Of a stretch of 64,000 nucleotides of DNA, positions 7,906 to 16,527 are shown one piece after another. The notes under the pieces were generated by a model. That model did not search any database. It saw only the letters and a list, made by a program, of their open reading frames with translations, and was not told the origin of the DNA. Numbering within the stretch: the stretch's first letter is position 1; each line of letters begins with the position of its first letter. The position numbers and the translations under genes were made by a program. The stretch is taken from positions 62,001 through 126,000 of the forward strand of contig JBCBSZ010000004.1 of the NCBI GenBank assembly GCA_039818945.1, given 5' to 3'. The stretch comes from JBCBSZ01 sp039818945. GTDB taxonomy: Bacteria > Actinomycetota > Acidimicrobiia > Acidimicrobiales > Poriferisodalaceae.

Positions 7906-8732
7906 CACACCACCGTCCAGCCGCCGTCGACCGCGATCGTCTGCCCCGTCACGTAGGCGCTCATCGGGGAGGCGAGGAACAGCGCCGTCGCTCCGATGTC
8001 CGTCGGCGTGCCGGACCGGCCGAGCGGGATGTTCGAGCTGCGCTGGGTGGTGATCGGCCCCATCAGACCGGTCTCGGAGCCCGGTGTCCAGACCGGGTCG
8101 AGATCGCCGGTGCGCATCCGGCGGAGCGTGTCCACGTCGATGTATCCGGGGGCGATGCCGTTGACGCGGATCTGGTGGGGTGCGAGGTCGAGCGCCAGCG
8201 AGCGGGTGAACTGGATCACCGCCGCCTTCGCCGAGTCGTAGGCGGTGCCCAGACAGGGGATGAGGCCGTCGACCGAGGCGATGTTGACGATCGCCCCGCC
8301 GTCGCCCTGCTCGACGGCCCGTTCGGCGAACGGCTTCGAGACGTGGAAGACCGAGTGGTAGTTGACCTCGACCCCGCGGACCCAGGCCTCGTCGTCCTGG
8401 TCGAGGATCGAGCCGGCGACACCGCGGTACGAACCGGCGTTGTTGACGAGCACGTCCACACGCCCGCCGGCATCGACCGCCGACGCCACGAGCGCCCGGC
8501 ACGATGCCGGATCGGTGACGTCCGCCTCGACCGCCCAAGCCCGGCGCCCGTCGCCGGTCAGCCGGTCCGCGACCTTCTCCGCCCCGGGCAGGTCGAGGTC
8601 GGCGACCACGACACCCGCACCCGCCGCGGCGAGCACCTCGGCGATCCCCTCGCCGATGCCGGTCGCCGCGCCGGTCACGATCGCGACCCGGTCGTCGAGT
8701 CGGGTCCACTGCTCGTCGTGGTCGTCTGCCAT
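7905..8732 (-). CDS. SDR family oxidoreductase
   Basis: A 275-residue classical SDR: TGAATGIGEG cofactor loop, VNNAG, catalytic Ser in NIASVDG, and Tyr-Lys in YDSAK. The C-terminal Rossmann closing segment is YVTGQTIAVDGGWTV. The ATG at 8732 has AGGAGG 7 nt upstream, so it is the promoter-proximal gene of the 8732-to-5091 operon. It probably oxidises or reduces a hydroxyl/keto group of the operon's substrate. The stereochemistry and substrate cannot be read from the sequence. Confidence 0.85.
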   Translation of the reverse strand: MADDHDEQWTRLDDRVAIVTGAATGIGEGIAEVLAAAGAGVVVADLDLPGAEKVADRLTGDGRRAWAVEADVTDPASCRALVASAVDAGGRVDVLVNNAGSYRGVAGSILDQDDEAWVRGVEVNYHSVFHVSKPFAERAVEQGDGGAIVNIASVDGLIPCLGTAYDSAKAAVIQFTRSLALDLAPHQIRVNGIAPGYIDVDTLRRMRTGDLDPVWTPGSETGLMGPITTQRSSNIPLGRSGTPTDIGATALFLASPMSAYVTGQTIAVDGGWTVV

Positions 8733-8779
8733 CACCCCTCCTGGCCCCGACGCCGACCGTGCCCCGTCGGCTCGGTCCG

Positions 8780-8818
8780 CCCCTCGTCGGGCCACCTAGG
8801 CTGCCACGCGACGAGGGG
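8780..8818. promoter_or_regulatory. divergent promoter with 10-bp inverted repeat
   Basis: Between the divergent SDR operon and the flavoprotein gene lie perfect 10-bp arms (CCCCTCGTCG at 8780-8789, CGACGAGGGG at 8809-8818). They flank a TAGGCT -10-like box at 8797-8802. The geometry suits a repressor operator over the rightward promoter. No regulator gene is adjacent, so the binding protein is unknown. Confidence 0.4.
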
Positions 8819-8848
8819 GTGTCCGATGCGAACGCGAGGGGGCGCTTC

Positions 8849-10408
8849 ATGAGAGAGCGGGTGGTGGTCGTCGGGTCGGGGGTTGCCGGTCTCGCGGCGG
8901 CGTTGGCCGCAGCCCAGCGGGGGAGATCGGTCACGGTGATCGAGCGGGCCGTCGACCTCGGCGGCACCTCGGCCATCTCCGGTGGGGTGGCGTGGCTGCC
9001 GGGCAACCACCTCATGCCCGAGGTCGACCCGCCGGGCGAGGCGATGGCGTACCTGTCGGCGCTCGCGCAGGGCGACTGCGACGAGACGATGCTCGCCACG
9101 TTCGTCGCCGAAGCCGCCCGCGTCGGCGAGTGGGTCGAGGCGTCGACGCCGATGTCGTGGATGCCGATCCCGTACCCCGACTACCACCAGCAGATGCCGG
9201 GGGCCCGCACCGCCGGACGAGCGTTGGAGCCGGCGCCCACCGCCATCGCGCCGGAGATCGCCGCACGGATCAAGCCGTCGCCGCACACCCGGGCACCCGT
9301 CACGTACGGCGAGGGGATGACCGGCTCGGTCGACGCGGCGGAGATCGGGCGGCGAGCCGAGGCCGGGATGCTCACGATGGGGCAGGCCCTGATCGGCGCC
9401 CTCGTGACCGCGCTCGCCGAGGCCGGTGTCGAGATCAAGACCGGTGCTCGGGTCGAGCGGTTGCGCCGGGAGAACGGCGTCGTGACCGGGGTCGTCGTCG
9501 GCTCCCAGCACTTCCGGGCCCGGGTCATCCTCGCCACCGGCGGCTTCGATCGCGATCCCGAGCTCGTGCGGAGCTTCCTGCGGGGCCCGATGGACGCCCC
9601 GGCCGGGGCCGGCACCTTGACCGGCGACGGGTTGCGCATGGCGATGTCGGTCGGCGCGGAGCTGGGCAACATGAGCGAGGCGTGGTGGATGCCGGCGATG
9701 GTCGTGCCCGGGGCCGAGATCGACGGCGTGGCGCTGCACCGGCTGCTGCTGACCGAACGGGCGATGCCCGGTGGGCTGATGGTCGATCGCACCGGGCGGC
9801 GCTTCACCAACGAGACCCAGAACTACAACGATCTGGGTCGCGAGCTGCAGGCCTTCGATGCCGCCACCTTCTCGCATCGTCGGCTGCCGTGCTGGCTCGT
9901 CGTCGACGGCCGGTTCCGGTCCCGGTACCCGCTCGGACCGCTGCGCCCCGGCAGCGATGACCCGCCCTGGCTGGCTCGGGCCGACTCCGTGCCCGAGCTC
10001 GCCGAGCGCATCGGCGTGCCATCGGACGCCCTCGCCGAGACCGTCGCCCGGTTCAACGAGCACGCCGGGTCGGGCGAGGACCCGGACTTCGGTCGCGGCG
10101 AGTCGGCGTACGACCGCCGGATCGGCGACCAGGACGCGCCCCATCCCAACCTCGCGCCGCTCGAGACCGGCCCGTACTACGCGGTCGAGGTCCGCCTCGG
10201 CTGCCTCGGGACCAAGGGCGGCCCGCGGACCGACGATCGTGGGCGGGTGTGCGACGTGCTCGGTGGATCGATTCCCGGGTTGTACGCGGTCGGCAACGCG
10301 GCGGCGTCGCCCTTCGGGTTCGCCTACGCCGGAGCGGGCGGGACGATCGGCCCCGCCCTGGTGTTCGGGGCGCGCGCCGGCGAGGCCGCCGCCTCCGAGG
10401 AGGGGTGA
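8849..10408 (+). CDS. FAD-binding 3-ketosteroid-Delta1-dehydrogenase-like protein
   Basis: The 519-residue flavoprotein has the N-terminal dinucleotide fold VVVGSGVAGLAAALAAA and GGTSAISGG. The C-terminal FAD/substrate motif is LGTKGGPRTDDRGRV...GLYAVGNAAASPFGFAYAGAGGTIGPAL. The Tyr-Ala-Gly-x-Gly element and the YPDYH stretch match the 3-ketosteroid-1-dehydrogenase/fumarate-reductase family. It probably introduces a C=C bond next to a carbonyl in a steroid-like or cyclic ketone. The ATG at 8849 has GAGGGGG 6 nt upstream; a GTG at 8819 is possible. The next gene follows after 3 bp, so they form one unit. Confidence 0.8.
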   Translation: MRERVVVVGSGVAGLAAALAAAQRGRSVTVIERAVDLGGTSAISGGVAWLPGNHLMPEVDPPGEAMAYLSALAQGDCDETMLATFVAEAARVGEWVEASTPMSWMPIPYPDYHQQMPGARTAGRALEPAPTAIAPEIAARIKPSPHTRAPVTYGEGMTGSVDAAEIGRRAEAGMLTMGQALIGALVTALAEAGVEIKTGARVERLRRENGVVTGVVVGSQHFRARVILATGGFDRDPELVRSFLRGPMDAPAGAGTLTGDGLRMAMSVGAELGNMSEAWWMPAMVVPGAEIDGVALHRLLLTERAMPGGLMVDRTGRRFTNETQNYNDLGRELQAFDAATFSHRRLPCWLVVDGRFRSRYPLGPLRPGSDDPPWLARADSVPELAERIGVPSDALAETVARFNEHAGSGEDPDFGRGESAYDRRIGDQDAPHPNLAPLETGPYYAVEVRLGCLGTKGGPRTDDRGRVCDVLGGSIPGLYAVGNAAASPFGFAYAGAGGTIGPALVFGARAGEAAASEEG

Positions 10409-10411
10409 GCC

Positions 10412-11455
10412 GTGGCGATCCGCGTGGCGCAGTGGTCGACCGGTGAGGTGGGCCGTCAGGCGCTGAAGATGGTGCTCGACACGCCCGAGCTCGAGCTCGC
10501 CGGCGTGTTCGCCCACGGCGCGTCGAAGGTCGGCACCGACGCCGGCACGGTCGCCCGGCGCGACGAGACCGGCGTCCTGGTCGGCCCGGCGACCGTCGAC
10601 GAGGTGCTGGCCTGCGAGCCCGACGTGGTCGTGCACTGCCCGCTGCCCTCGGCCCGCACCGACCTGGGGGCTGGTCACGACACCGACGTGATCGCCGGGC
10701 TGCTGGCCGGCGGCGCCGATGTCATCACGACCGTGGGCTACGTGTGGCCGTGGGCCTACGACGACGGTCGCGTCGAGCGGCTCGAGGCGGCGTGCGCCGC
10801 CGGAGCTTCCTCGCTGCACGGCACCGGGCTCAATCCGGGGTTCCAGAACGAGCTGTTCCCGTTGGTGCTGAGCCGCCTGTCGGCCCGGATCGACCGGGTG
10901 TTCATCAGGGAGTCGACCGTCTTCGACCGGTACCCGTCGCCGACCGTGATCATCGAGATGATGGGCTTCGGCGGCGACCCCGCGGCGGGCATCGATCCGG
11001 TCTACCGGGAGTGGCTCGACGGCCTCTTCCGGGAGAGCGTGCTCCTGGTGGCCGCCGGGCTCGGCGAGTCGGTGGACGCCATCGAGCTCGACGTCGAGCT
11101 GACCGCCGCCCCGGTCGAGCGCCGGATCGCTGCGGGCGTCGTCCCCGCCGGGGGCATCGACGGCCAGCGGTGGTCCTGGTCGGGTCGGACCGGTGACCGG
11201 GAGGTGATCCGGCTGGAGACCGTCTTCCGGGCTCACGGCGACACGCAGCCGGACTGGCCGGCGCCGGGGTTCGTGGCAGAGATCGCCGGTCGACCCGGTG
11301 TCCGCTTCGAGGTCGGCCACTGGATCGACGGCGGCCTGCTCGCCACCGCCGCCATGGCGGTCAACGCGATCGAGGCGGTGCACGATGCGGCGCCGGGCAT
11401 CCGGACCGTGCTCGATATCCCGCTCGTGACGGGACGGGGTCGGTTGGCGACCTGA
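10412..11455 (+). CDS. DapB-like NAD(P)-dependent reductase/dehydrogenase
   Basis: The 347-residue protein has an N-terminal Rossmann start resembling dihydrodipicolinate reductase (IRVAQWSTGEVGRQALKMVL) and a second domain with HGTGLNPGFQNELFPLVLS. This matches the DapB-like/2,4-diaminopentanoate dehydrogenase family, which acts on diverse carbonyls or amines in actinobacterial catabolism. It is not the lysine-pathway DapB, which is shorter and has different motifs. GTG start at 10412, directly behind the flavoprotein gene. The substrate is probably related to the neighbouring catabolic genes. Confidence 0.7.
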   Translation: MAIRVAQWSTGEVGRQALKMVLDTPELELAGVFAHGASKVGTDAGTVARRDETGVLVGPATVDEVLACEPDVVVHCPLPSARTDLGAGHDTDVIAGLLAGGADVITTVGYVWPWAYDDGRVERLEAACAAGASSLHGTGLNPGFQNELFPLVLSRLSARIDRVFIRESTVFDRYPSPTVIIEMMGFGGDPAAGIDPVYREWLDGLFRESVLLVAAGLGESVDAIELDVELTAAPVERRIAAGVVPAGGIDGQRWSWSGRTGDREVIRLETVFRAHGDTQPDWPAPGFVAEIAGRPGVRFEVGHWIDGGLLATAAMAVNAIEAVHDAAPGIRTVLDIPLVTGRGRLAT

Positions 11456-11506
11456 CCGCGCTCGTCGGTAGCGTGCCATCGGTCACAACGAAGGCGGAGG
11501 GGTCCC

Positions 11507-12286
11507 ATGGGCAAGCTCGACGGCAGGGTTGCCGCGGTCACCGGCGGCACGCGCGGCATCGGTCGAGGCATCGCCGAGGCCTTCCTCGCCGAGGGGGCGA
11601 AGGTCGTCATCAACGGTCGCTCCGCGGAGAAGGCCGAGGCGACGATGGCCGAGATCGGTGCGGGTGACGACCTCGTCTTCCGGGCCGGCGACGTCACGGA
11701 GCAGGCCTCGTGCGAGGACCTCGTCGCGTTCACGATCGAGCACTTCGGCAAGATCGACATCATGGTCAACAACGCCGGCGGTTCGGGTGAGTCGGCGATG
11801 CTCGTCGACATGCCGGACGACGAGTGGCAGAACGTCCTGAACTGGAACCTCAACCACCCGATGTGGTGCACCCGTGCGGCGTTGAAGGACATGATCCCGC
11901 GCGAATGGGGCCGCATCATCAACATCTCGTCGATGTACGGCAAGCTCGCCATTCCGGCGGTCAGCCACTACGTCACGACCAAGCACGCCCTCAACGGCTT
12001 CACGAAGGCCGTGGCCCACGAGGTCGGCGCCATGGGGATCACCAGCAACGCGATCTGCCCCGGGTTCGTGATGACCGACATCCTGGCCAGCAACGGGCCC
12101 GCCACGGCCGAGGCCTCGGGCATGACCTGGGAGGGGTGGCTCGAGGTGGTGCTGGCGCCGTCGGCGCTCAAGCGGATGAACACCGAGACCGAGGTCGGGG
12201 CGATGGCCGTGCTGCTCGCCAGCGAGGAGGGTGCCGGGATCACCGGCAGCCTCATGAACGTCGACGGCGGGACGAGCCCCTACTAG
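11507..12286 (+). CDS. SDR family oxidoreductase (FabG-like)
   Basis: The 259-residue SDR has TGGTRGIGRG, NNAGG, catalytic Ser in NISSMYG, and YVTTK. The NAD(P) end motif is ITGSLMNVDGG. The ATG at 11507 has GGAGGGG 5 nt upstream; a TAGCGT box at 11470 probably gives it its own promoter. The TAG stop lies inside the CTAG that borders the palindromic element at 12283-12450, so the element was gained without changing the protein. Specificity is unknown; its position suggests the same pathway as the upstream flavoprotein. Confidence 0.85.
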   Translation: MGKLDGRVAAVTGGTRGIGRGIAEAFLAEGAKVVINGRSAEKAEATMAEIGAGDDLVFRAGDVTEQASCEDLVAFTIEHFGKIDIMVNNAGGSGESAMLVDMPDDEWQNVLNWNLNHPMWCTRAALKDMIPREWGRIINISSMYGKLAIPAVSHYVTTKHALNGFTKAVAHEVGAMGITSNAICPGFVMTDILASNGPATAEASGMTWEGWLEVVLAPSALKRMNTETEVGAMAVLLASEEGAGITGSLMNVDGGTSPY

Positions 12287-12450
12287 TGCTGTGACCACAA
12301 ACGTCTGACGGGTTCAGGCCGGATCTGCGCCGCCGTGGCGGCGTTCTCCTCGGCCCCCGCACGGAGAACGGTGCGGGGACCTCGTCGGCCTGGCCACGAC
12401 GACGCAGCTCTCGCCCTGACCCTCGCCAACGTTTGCGGTCACAGCACTAG
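12283..12450. mobile_element. MITE-like palindromic element with CTAG ends
   Basis: A 168-bp non-coding element. The left end (12283-12304) and right end (12429-12450) are inverted copies matching at 21 of 22 bases. Inside, the arms stay imperfectly complementary for about 40 bp more. The centre carries a perfect 8-bp hairpin (CCCCGCAC/GTGCGGGG). Both ends are CTAG, a palindrome that can be read as a 4-bp target duplication of the kind made by some IS5-type elements; the terminal repeats would then be 18 bp. It encodes nothing, and its shape fits a miniature inverted-repeat transposable element or a large structured RNA. Confidence 0.65.
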
Positions 12451-12519
12451 CGATCGGGACGCCCGGCCGGGGCGCCCGGCCAGCGGTACGCTGCGAACGC
12501 TCTCGACATGGGAGGTTCC

Positions 12520-13905
12520 GTGGTCACGGTGGAGATGCCCCAGCTGGGTGAGACGGTCACGGAGGGGACCATCACGAGCTGGCGGGTGTCCGTCGGTGAC
12601 CTGGTGGCGGTCGACGACGTGCTGGTCGAGATCAGCACCGACAAGGTCGACGCCGAGATCCCCTCGCCCGTGGGCGGGACGGTCAGCCAACTGCTGGTCG
12701 CCGAGGGCGACGTCGTCGAGATCGGCGAGCCGATCGTCGTGATCGGGGACGGCGCGGCAGCGGCGCCACCCTCCGAGCCGGCGCCCGCCCCCGCGGCCGA
12801 GCCCGAACCCGAACCGACACCGGCGCCCGAACCGACATCGGGGCCCGAGCCGGTCCCGGAGCCGGCAGCGGCTCCGGCCGCCGAACCCGCCGCGGCGCCG
12901 CGCCCAGCGGCGGCTCCCGCCGCCCGGCGAGCGCCGAGCGCAGGCGTCGAGACGTCGTCGTCGTTCCTCAGCCCGGCGGTGCGGCGGCGCCTGGCCGAGA
13001 CCGGCCTCGACCCGGCGGCGATCACCGGCACCGGGGTCGGCGGGCGGATCTCGGTTCGCGACGTCGAACGTGCCCTCGCCGAGGGCGTCGCGGCGCCGCC
13101 GGAACACGCGCCCGCCCCGGCCAGCGACCCGACCTCGGCTCCGCCGCCGGCCCGGCGCTCCGCCGCAGGCCCGTCGCTGCCCGTCGCCGCCGACGGCGAC
13201 ACCACCATCCCGTTCACCGCCATCCGCCGGGCGACGGCCGAGCACATGGTCCGCTCGCTCGCGACCTCGGCCCACACGCTCGTCGTGATCGAGGTGGACT
13301 ACGCCGGCGTCGACCGCGCCCGCCTCCCCGCCAAGGACGAGTTCAAGGCCGAGCACGGCGCCTCGCTGACCTACCTGCCCTTCATCGCCCGGGCGACCGT
13401 CGACGCCCTGCGTCGCTTCCCTCAGATCAACGCCGTCGTCGGCGACGACGAGCTGATCGTCAAGCCCGACATCAACCTCGGCTTCGCGGTCGACCTGGAC
13501 TTCGAGGGGCTGATCGTGCCGGTCGTGCACCACGCCGACCGGTATCGCCTCCCCGCCCTCGCCACGGAGATGGCGGCGAAGGCGGCCGCGGCCCGCGACC
13601 GGAAGCTCACCGCCGACGACGTCAGCGGCGGGACCTTCACGATCACCAACGCCGGGGGCTTCGGGACGCTCATCACGGGTCCGATCATCAACCAGCCGCA
13701 GGTGGCGATCCTCTCCACCGACGGCGTCGCCACCCGCCCGGTCGCAGTGCCCGACGGTGTCGGCGGCCACGCGCTCGGCTTCCACCCGGTCGGCAACCTG
13801 GCGGTCTCGTTCGACCACCGGGCCTTCGACGGGGCCTACGCCTCGGCGTTCCTGGCCGACATCAGGACACAACTGCAGGATCGAGACTGGGGGGCCGAGC
13901 TGTGA
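12520..13905 (+). CDS. 2-oxoacid dehydrogenase E2 (dihydrolipoamide acyltransferase)
   Basis: The 461-residue protein shows the E2 order: a lipoyl domain (residues ~1-75, lipoyl Lys in EISTDKVDAEI), a ~60-residue Ala/Pro/Glu linker, and a peripheral-subunit-binding domain (SPAVRRRLAETGLDPAAITGTG). A second linker leads to the catalytic domain ending with FDHRAFDGAYASAF (HRxxDG). It transfers an acyl group from E1 to CoA. The GTG at 12520 was preferred because GGGAGG lies 5 nt upstream and a TACGCT box lies at 12487. The fused E1 follows with a GTGA overlap. No E3 gene is in the window. Confidence 0.9.
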   Translation: MVTVEMPQLGETVTEGTITSWRVSVGDLVAVDDVLVEISTDKVDAEIPSPVGGTVSQLLVAEGDVVEIGEPIVVIGDGAAAAPPSEPAPAPAAEPEPEPTPAPEPTSGPEPVPEPAAAPAAEPAAAPRPAAAPAARRAPSAGVETSSSFLSPAVRRRLAETGLDPAAITGTGVGGRISVRDVERALAEGVAAPPEHAPAPASDPTSAPPPARRSAAGPSLPVAADGDTTIPFTAIRRATAEHMVRSLATSAHTLVVIEVDYAGVDRARLPAKDEFKAEHGASLTYLPFIARATVDALRRFPQINAVVGDDELIVKPDINLGFAVDLDFEGLIVPVVHHADRYRLPALATEMAAKAAAARDRKLTADDVSGGTFTITNAGGFGTLITGPIINQPQVAILSTDGVATRPVAVPDGVGGHALGFHPVGNLAVSFDHRAFDGAYASAFLADIRTQLQDRDWGAEL

Positions 13906-15998
13906 GCGCGTCCGTCGAGGAGGGAGCGACGTTGAGCGAGCTGGTGCGCGGCCATCCGCGCAACGAGGTGCTCGAGGACCTCGAGCTGTCGTTCGTCTCG
14001 CGAGCGCTGGATGACCGCGAGATCGCGCTCCAGAAGCAGAGCCGGGTGTTCTTCCAGATCTCCGGGGCCGGACACGAGGCGCTGCTCCTCGGCCTCGCCC
14101 GCCACCTGCGGTCGGGCTACGACTGGTTCTTCCCGTACTACCGGGACCGGGCGCTGATGCTCGGGCTCGGCGTGTCGCCCGACGCACTCCTGCTCCAGGC
14201 CGTCGGCGCGGCCGCCGACCCCGCATCCGGTGGTCGCCAGATGCCGGCGCACTGGGGCTCGGCGCAGCACCACGTGATCACGCAGTCGAGCCCGACGGGG
14301 AGCCAGTTCATCCCGGCCGTCGGCTGCGCGGAGGCGGGCCGGTATCTCGTCCGCCGTCCCCACCTGGGCCTGCCGGCGCGAGGCGACGAGATCGTCTACG
14401 TGTCGTCCGGCGAGGGTGCCACCAGCGAGGGTGAGTTCTGGGAGAGCATCGTCACGGCGGCCACCGAGGCGCTGCCGGTGCTCTACCTGATCGCCGACAA
14501 CGGCTACGCCATCTCGACCCCGGCCAACGACGTGCGGCCCGCTCCGGTCGGTGAGATGTTGCGCGGGATCGCCGGGCTCAAGGTCTGGCGCGTCGACGGC
14601 ACCGACTACTTCGACGTGCGCAGGATCGGCGCCGAGGCGATCGCCTACGTGCGCGCCGGTGTCGGCCCGGCCGTGCTCCACGCCGAGGTGACGAGGCCCT
14701 ACTCGCACTCCGCCGCGGACACGCAGTCCAAGTACCGGCTCCCCGCGGAGCTCGAGGAGGAGGAGCGACGCGGGCCCATCCGCCGCCTCAGCGCGGCGTT
14801 GATCGAGGACGGCGTCCTCACCCAGGACGAGGTCGACGAGATCAAGGACCGGGCGCACCGCACGGTCGCCGCCGCGGCGCAGCGGGCGCTCGCCCACGAC
14901 CCGCCCGACCCGTCGACCGCGACCCACCACGTGGTCGCCATGCCGGACCTCGTCGAGGGCGACCCGGGCGGCGAGGGTGACGCCGTGCCGCTCGCCGACG
15001 GGATCAACCGGGTGCTCCACGAGCTCATGGAGGGCGACGAGCGCATCCGCCTCTTCGGCGAGGACGTCGCCGACGCCCGTGAAGCGCTGCTGGCCGAGGT
15101 CGAGGGCAAGGGCGGGGTCTTCGGCACGACCCGTGGGCTGCAGCGCTCGTTCGGCCGGGAGCGGTGCTTCAACACCCCGTTGGCCGAGGCGAACATCATC
15201 GGCCGGGCGGTCGGCCAGGCCCTGCGCGGCCTGCGCCCGGCCCCGGAGATCCAGTTCTTCGACTACATCTGGCCTGCGTTCCAGCAGATCAAGAGCGAGG
15301 CCGCGACGATCCGCTGGCGCTCCAACGGCGCGTTCACCTGCCCAACGGTGATCCGGGTGCCGATCGGCGGCTACCTGCGGGGTGGCTCGATCTGGCACAG
15401 CCAGTGCGGCGAGTCGATCTTCGCCCACATCCCCGGGATGCTGGTGGCGTTCCCGAGCCGGACCAGGGATGCCGTCGGGCTCATGCGGGCGGCCTTCCGC
15501 CACGAGGACCCGGTGCTGTTCTGCGAGCACAAGCACCTGCTGCGCCAGAAGTACGCCGCCGACCCCTACCCGGACGCCGACTACCTGATCCCGTTCGGGA
15601 AGGGCGACGTGCGCCGCCCCGGTGCCGACGTGACCGTCGTGTCCTGGGGCGCCACGGTCGAGAAGTCGCTGCAGGCCGCGGCGCAGCTCGATGCCGAGGG
15701 GGTCGACGTCGAGGTCATCGATCTGCGCACGATCATCCCGTATGACCAGGAGCTGATCGCCGAGTCCGTCGCCCGCACCCACCGCCTGCTCATCGTGCAC
15801 GAGGACGTGCTCACGGCCGGCTTCGGCGGCGAGATCGCGGCGTGGGCCGCCGATGCGCTGTTCGAGCAGCTCGACGCCCCGATCCGCCGCGTCGCCGCGC
15901 TCGACACGCACGTGGCGTACGCGCCGGTGCTCGAGGACGCCATCCTGCCGCAGGTCGACGACATCGCCGAGGCGCTGACCGAGCTGACCGCCTACTAG
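13902..15998 (+). CDS. fused 2-oxoacid dehydrogenase E1 alpha/beta
   Basis: The 698-residue protein joins E1 alpha (residues ~1-330) and E1 beta (~360-698). The alpha part has the thiamine diphosphate motif GEGATSEGEFWESIVTAATEALPVLYLIADNGYAIS. The beta part has FGEDVADAREALLAEV...FNTPLAEANIIG and the C-terminal transketolase domain (VLTAGFGGEIAAWAAD). It decarboxylates a 2-oxoacid and acylates the lipoyl group of the adjacent E2. The fusion resembles branched-chain-type E1 enzymes more than the homodimeric AceE type. GTG start at 13902 overlaps E2; a TTG at 13932 with a good ribosome-binding site is an alternative. The stop overlaps the convergent gene. Confidence 0.9.
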   Translation: MSASVEEGATLSELVRGHPRNEVLEDLELSFVSRALDDREIALQKQSRVFFQISGAGHEALLLGLARHLRSGYDWFFPYYRDRALMLGLGVSPDALLLQAVGAAADPASGGRQMPAHWGSAQHHVITQSSPTGSQFIPAVGCAEAGRYLVRRPHLGLPARGDEIVYVSSGEGATSEGEFWESIVTAATEALPVLYLIADNGYAISTPANDVRPAPVGEMLRGIAGLKVWRVDGTDYFDVRRIGAEAIAYVRAGVGPAVLHAEVTRPYSHSAADTQSKYRLPAELEEEERRGPIRRLSAALIEDGVLTQDEVDEIKDRAHRTVAAAAQRALAHDPPDPSTATHHVVAMPDLVEGDPGGEGDAVPLADGINRVLHELMEGDERIRLFGEDVADAREALLAEVEGKGGVFGTTRGLQRSFGRERCFNTPLAEANIIGRAVGQALRGLRPAPEIQFFDYIWPAFQQIKSEAATIRWRSNGAFTCPTVIRVPIGGYLRGGSIWHSQCGESIFAHIPGMLVAFPSRTRDAVGLMRAAFRHEDPVLFCEHKHLLRQKYAADPYPDADYLIPFGKGDVRRPGADVTVVSWGATVEKSLQAAAQLDAEGVDVEVIDLRTIIPYDQELIAESVARTHRLLIVHEDVLTAGFGGEIAAWAADALFEQLDAPIRRVAALDTHVAYAPVLEDAILPQVDDIAEALTELTAY

Positions 15999-16432
15999 GT
16001 CGACGACCCGCCGGTGCGCACGAGGCGGAACACCGGGATCACCCGTCCCACCTTCGCTGCGCTCTCGGCGTAGTCCGCGAACTGGGGCATCTCGGCCGCC
16101 TGCGCCGCGTAGAGCCGGTCGCGCTCGTCGCCCTCGACCAGCTCGGCGCGGGCGGTGTACCGGTCGGTGCCGACCTCGACGGTCACGTCCGGATTCGCCA
16201 CGAGGTTGTGGTACCAGTGCGGGTGCTGTGGCGCTCCACCCTTCGAGGCGATGACGATCACGTCGCCGTCGTCGGTCGAGTAGACGAGCGGGGAGCAGAG
16301 CTCACGGCCGGTCTTCGCCCCGATCATGTTCAGCAACATGATCGGCATGCCGGCCATCGGGCCGCCGACGACGCCGTCGTTGGCGCGGAACTCCTCGATC
16401 ACGCCCTTGTTGAAGTCCAGGAAGTCGGTCAC
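15995..16432 (-). CDS. deazaflavin (F420)-dependent nitroreductase-family protein
   Basis: A 145-residue split-barrel protein of the DDN/nitroreductase family. It has MIGAKTGRELCSPLVYSTDDGDVIVIASKGGAPQHPHWYHNLVANPDVTVEVG, the signature of F420-binding FDOR enzymes. These reduce enones, quinones or nitro compounds with F420H2, usually at the membrane. The GTG at 16432 has GGGGGA upstream and gives the family N terminus (VTDFLDFNKGVIEEFRAN). It is divergent from a second member of the same family 95 bp away. Its stop overlaps the E1 stop at a shared CTAG. Confidence 0.85.
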   Translation of the reverse strand: MTDFLDFNKGVIEEFRANDGVVGGPMAGMPIMLLNMIGAKTGRELCSPLVYSTDDGDVIVIASKGGAPQHPHWYHNLVANPDVTVEVGTDRYTARAELVEGDERDRLYAAQAAEMPQFADYAESAAKVGRVIPVFRLVRTGGSST

Positions 16433-16527
16433 GTTCGTCCCCCGTCTCGTCCGGCCGGAGAGTCTGGCACCTCCGCCGATGGTGAACGGTCGGACCGTCA
16501 CCGGAACGGAGGTCCTAGGCTCACCGC

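Noticed and set aside
8732..11479. A 915-residue open frame on the - strand
   Set aside because: It lies opposite the flavoprotein and DapB-like genes, which have clear motifs; it has no conserved motifs itself.
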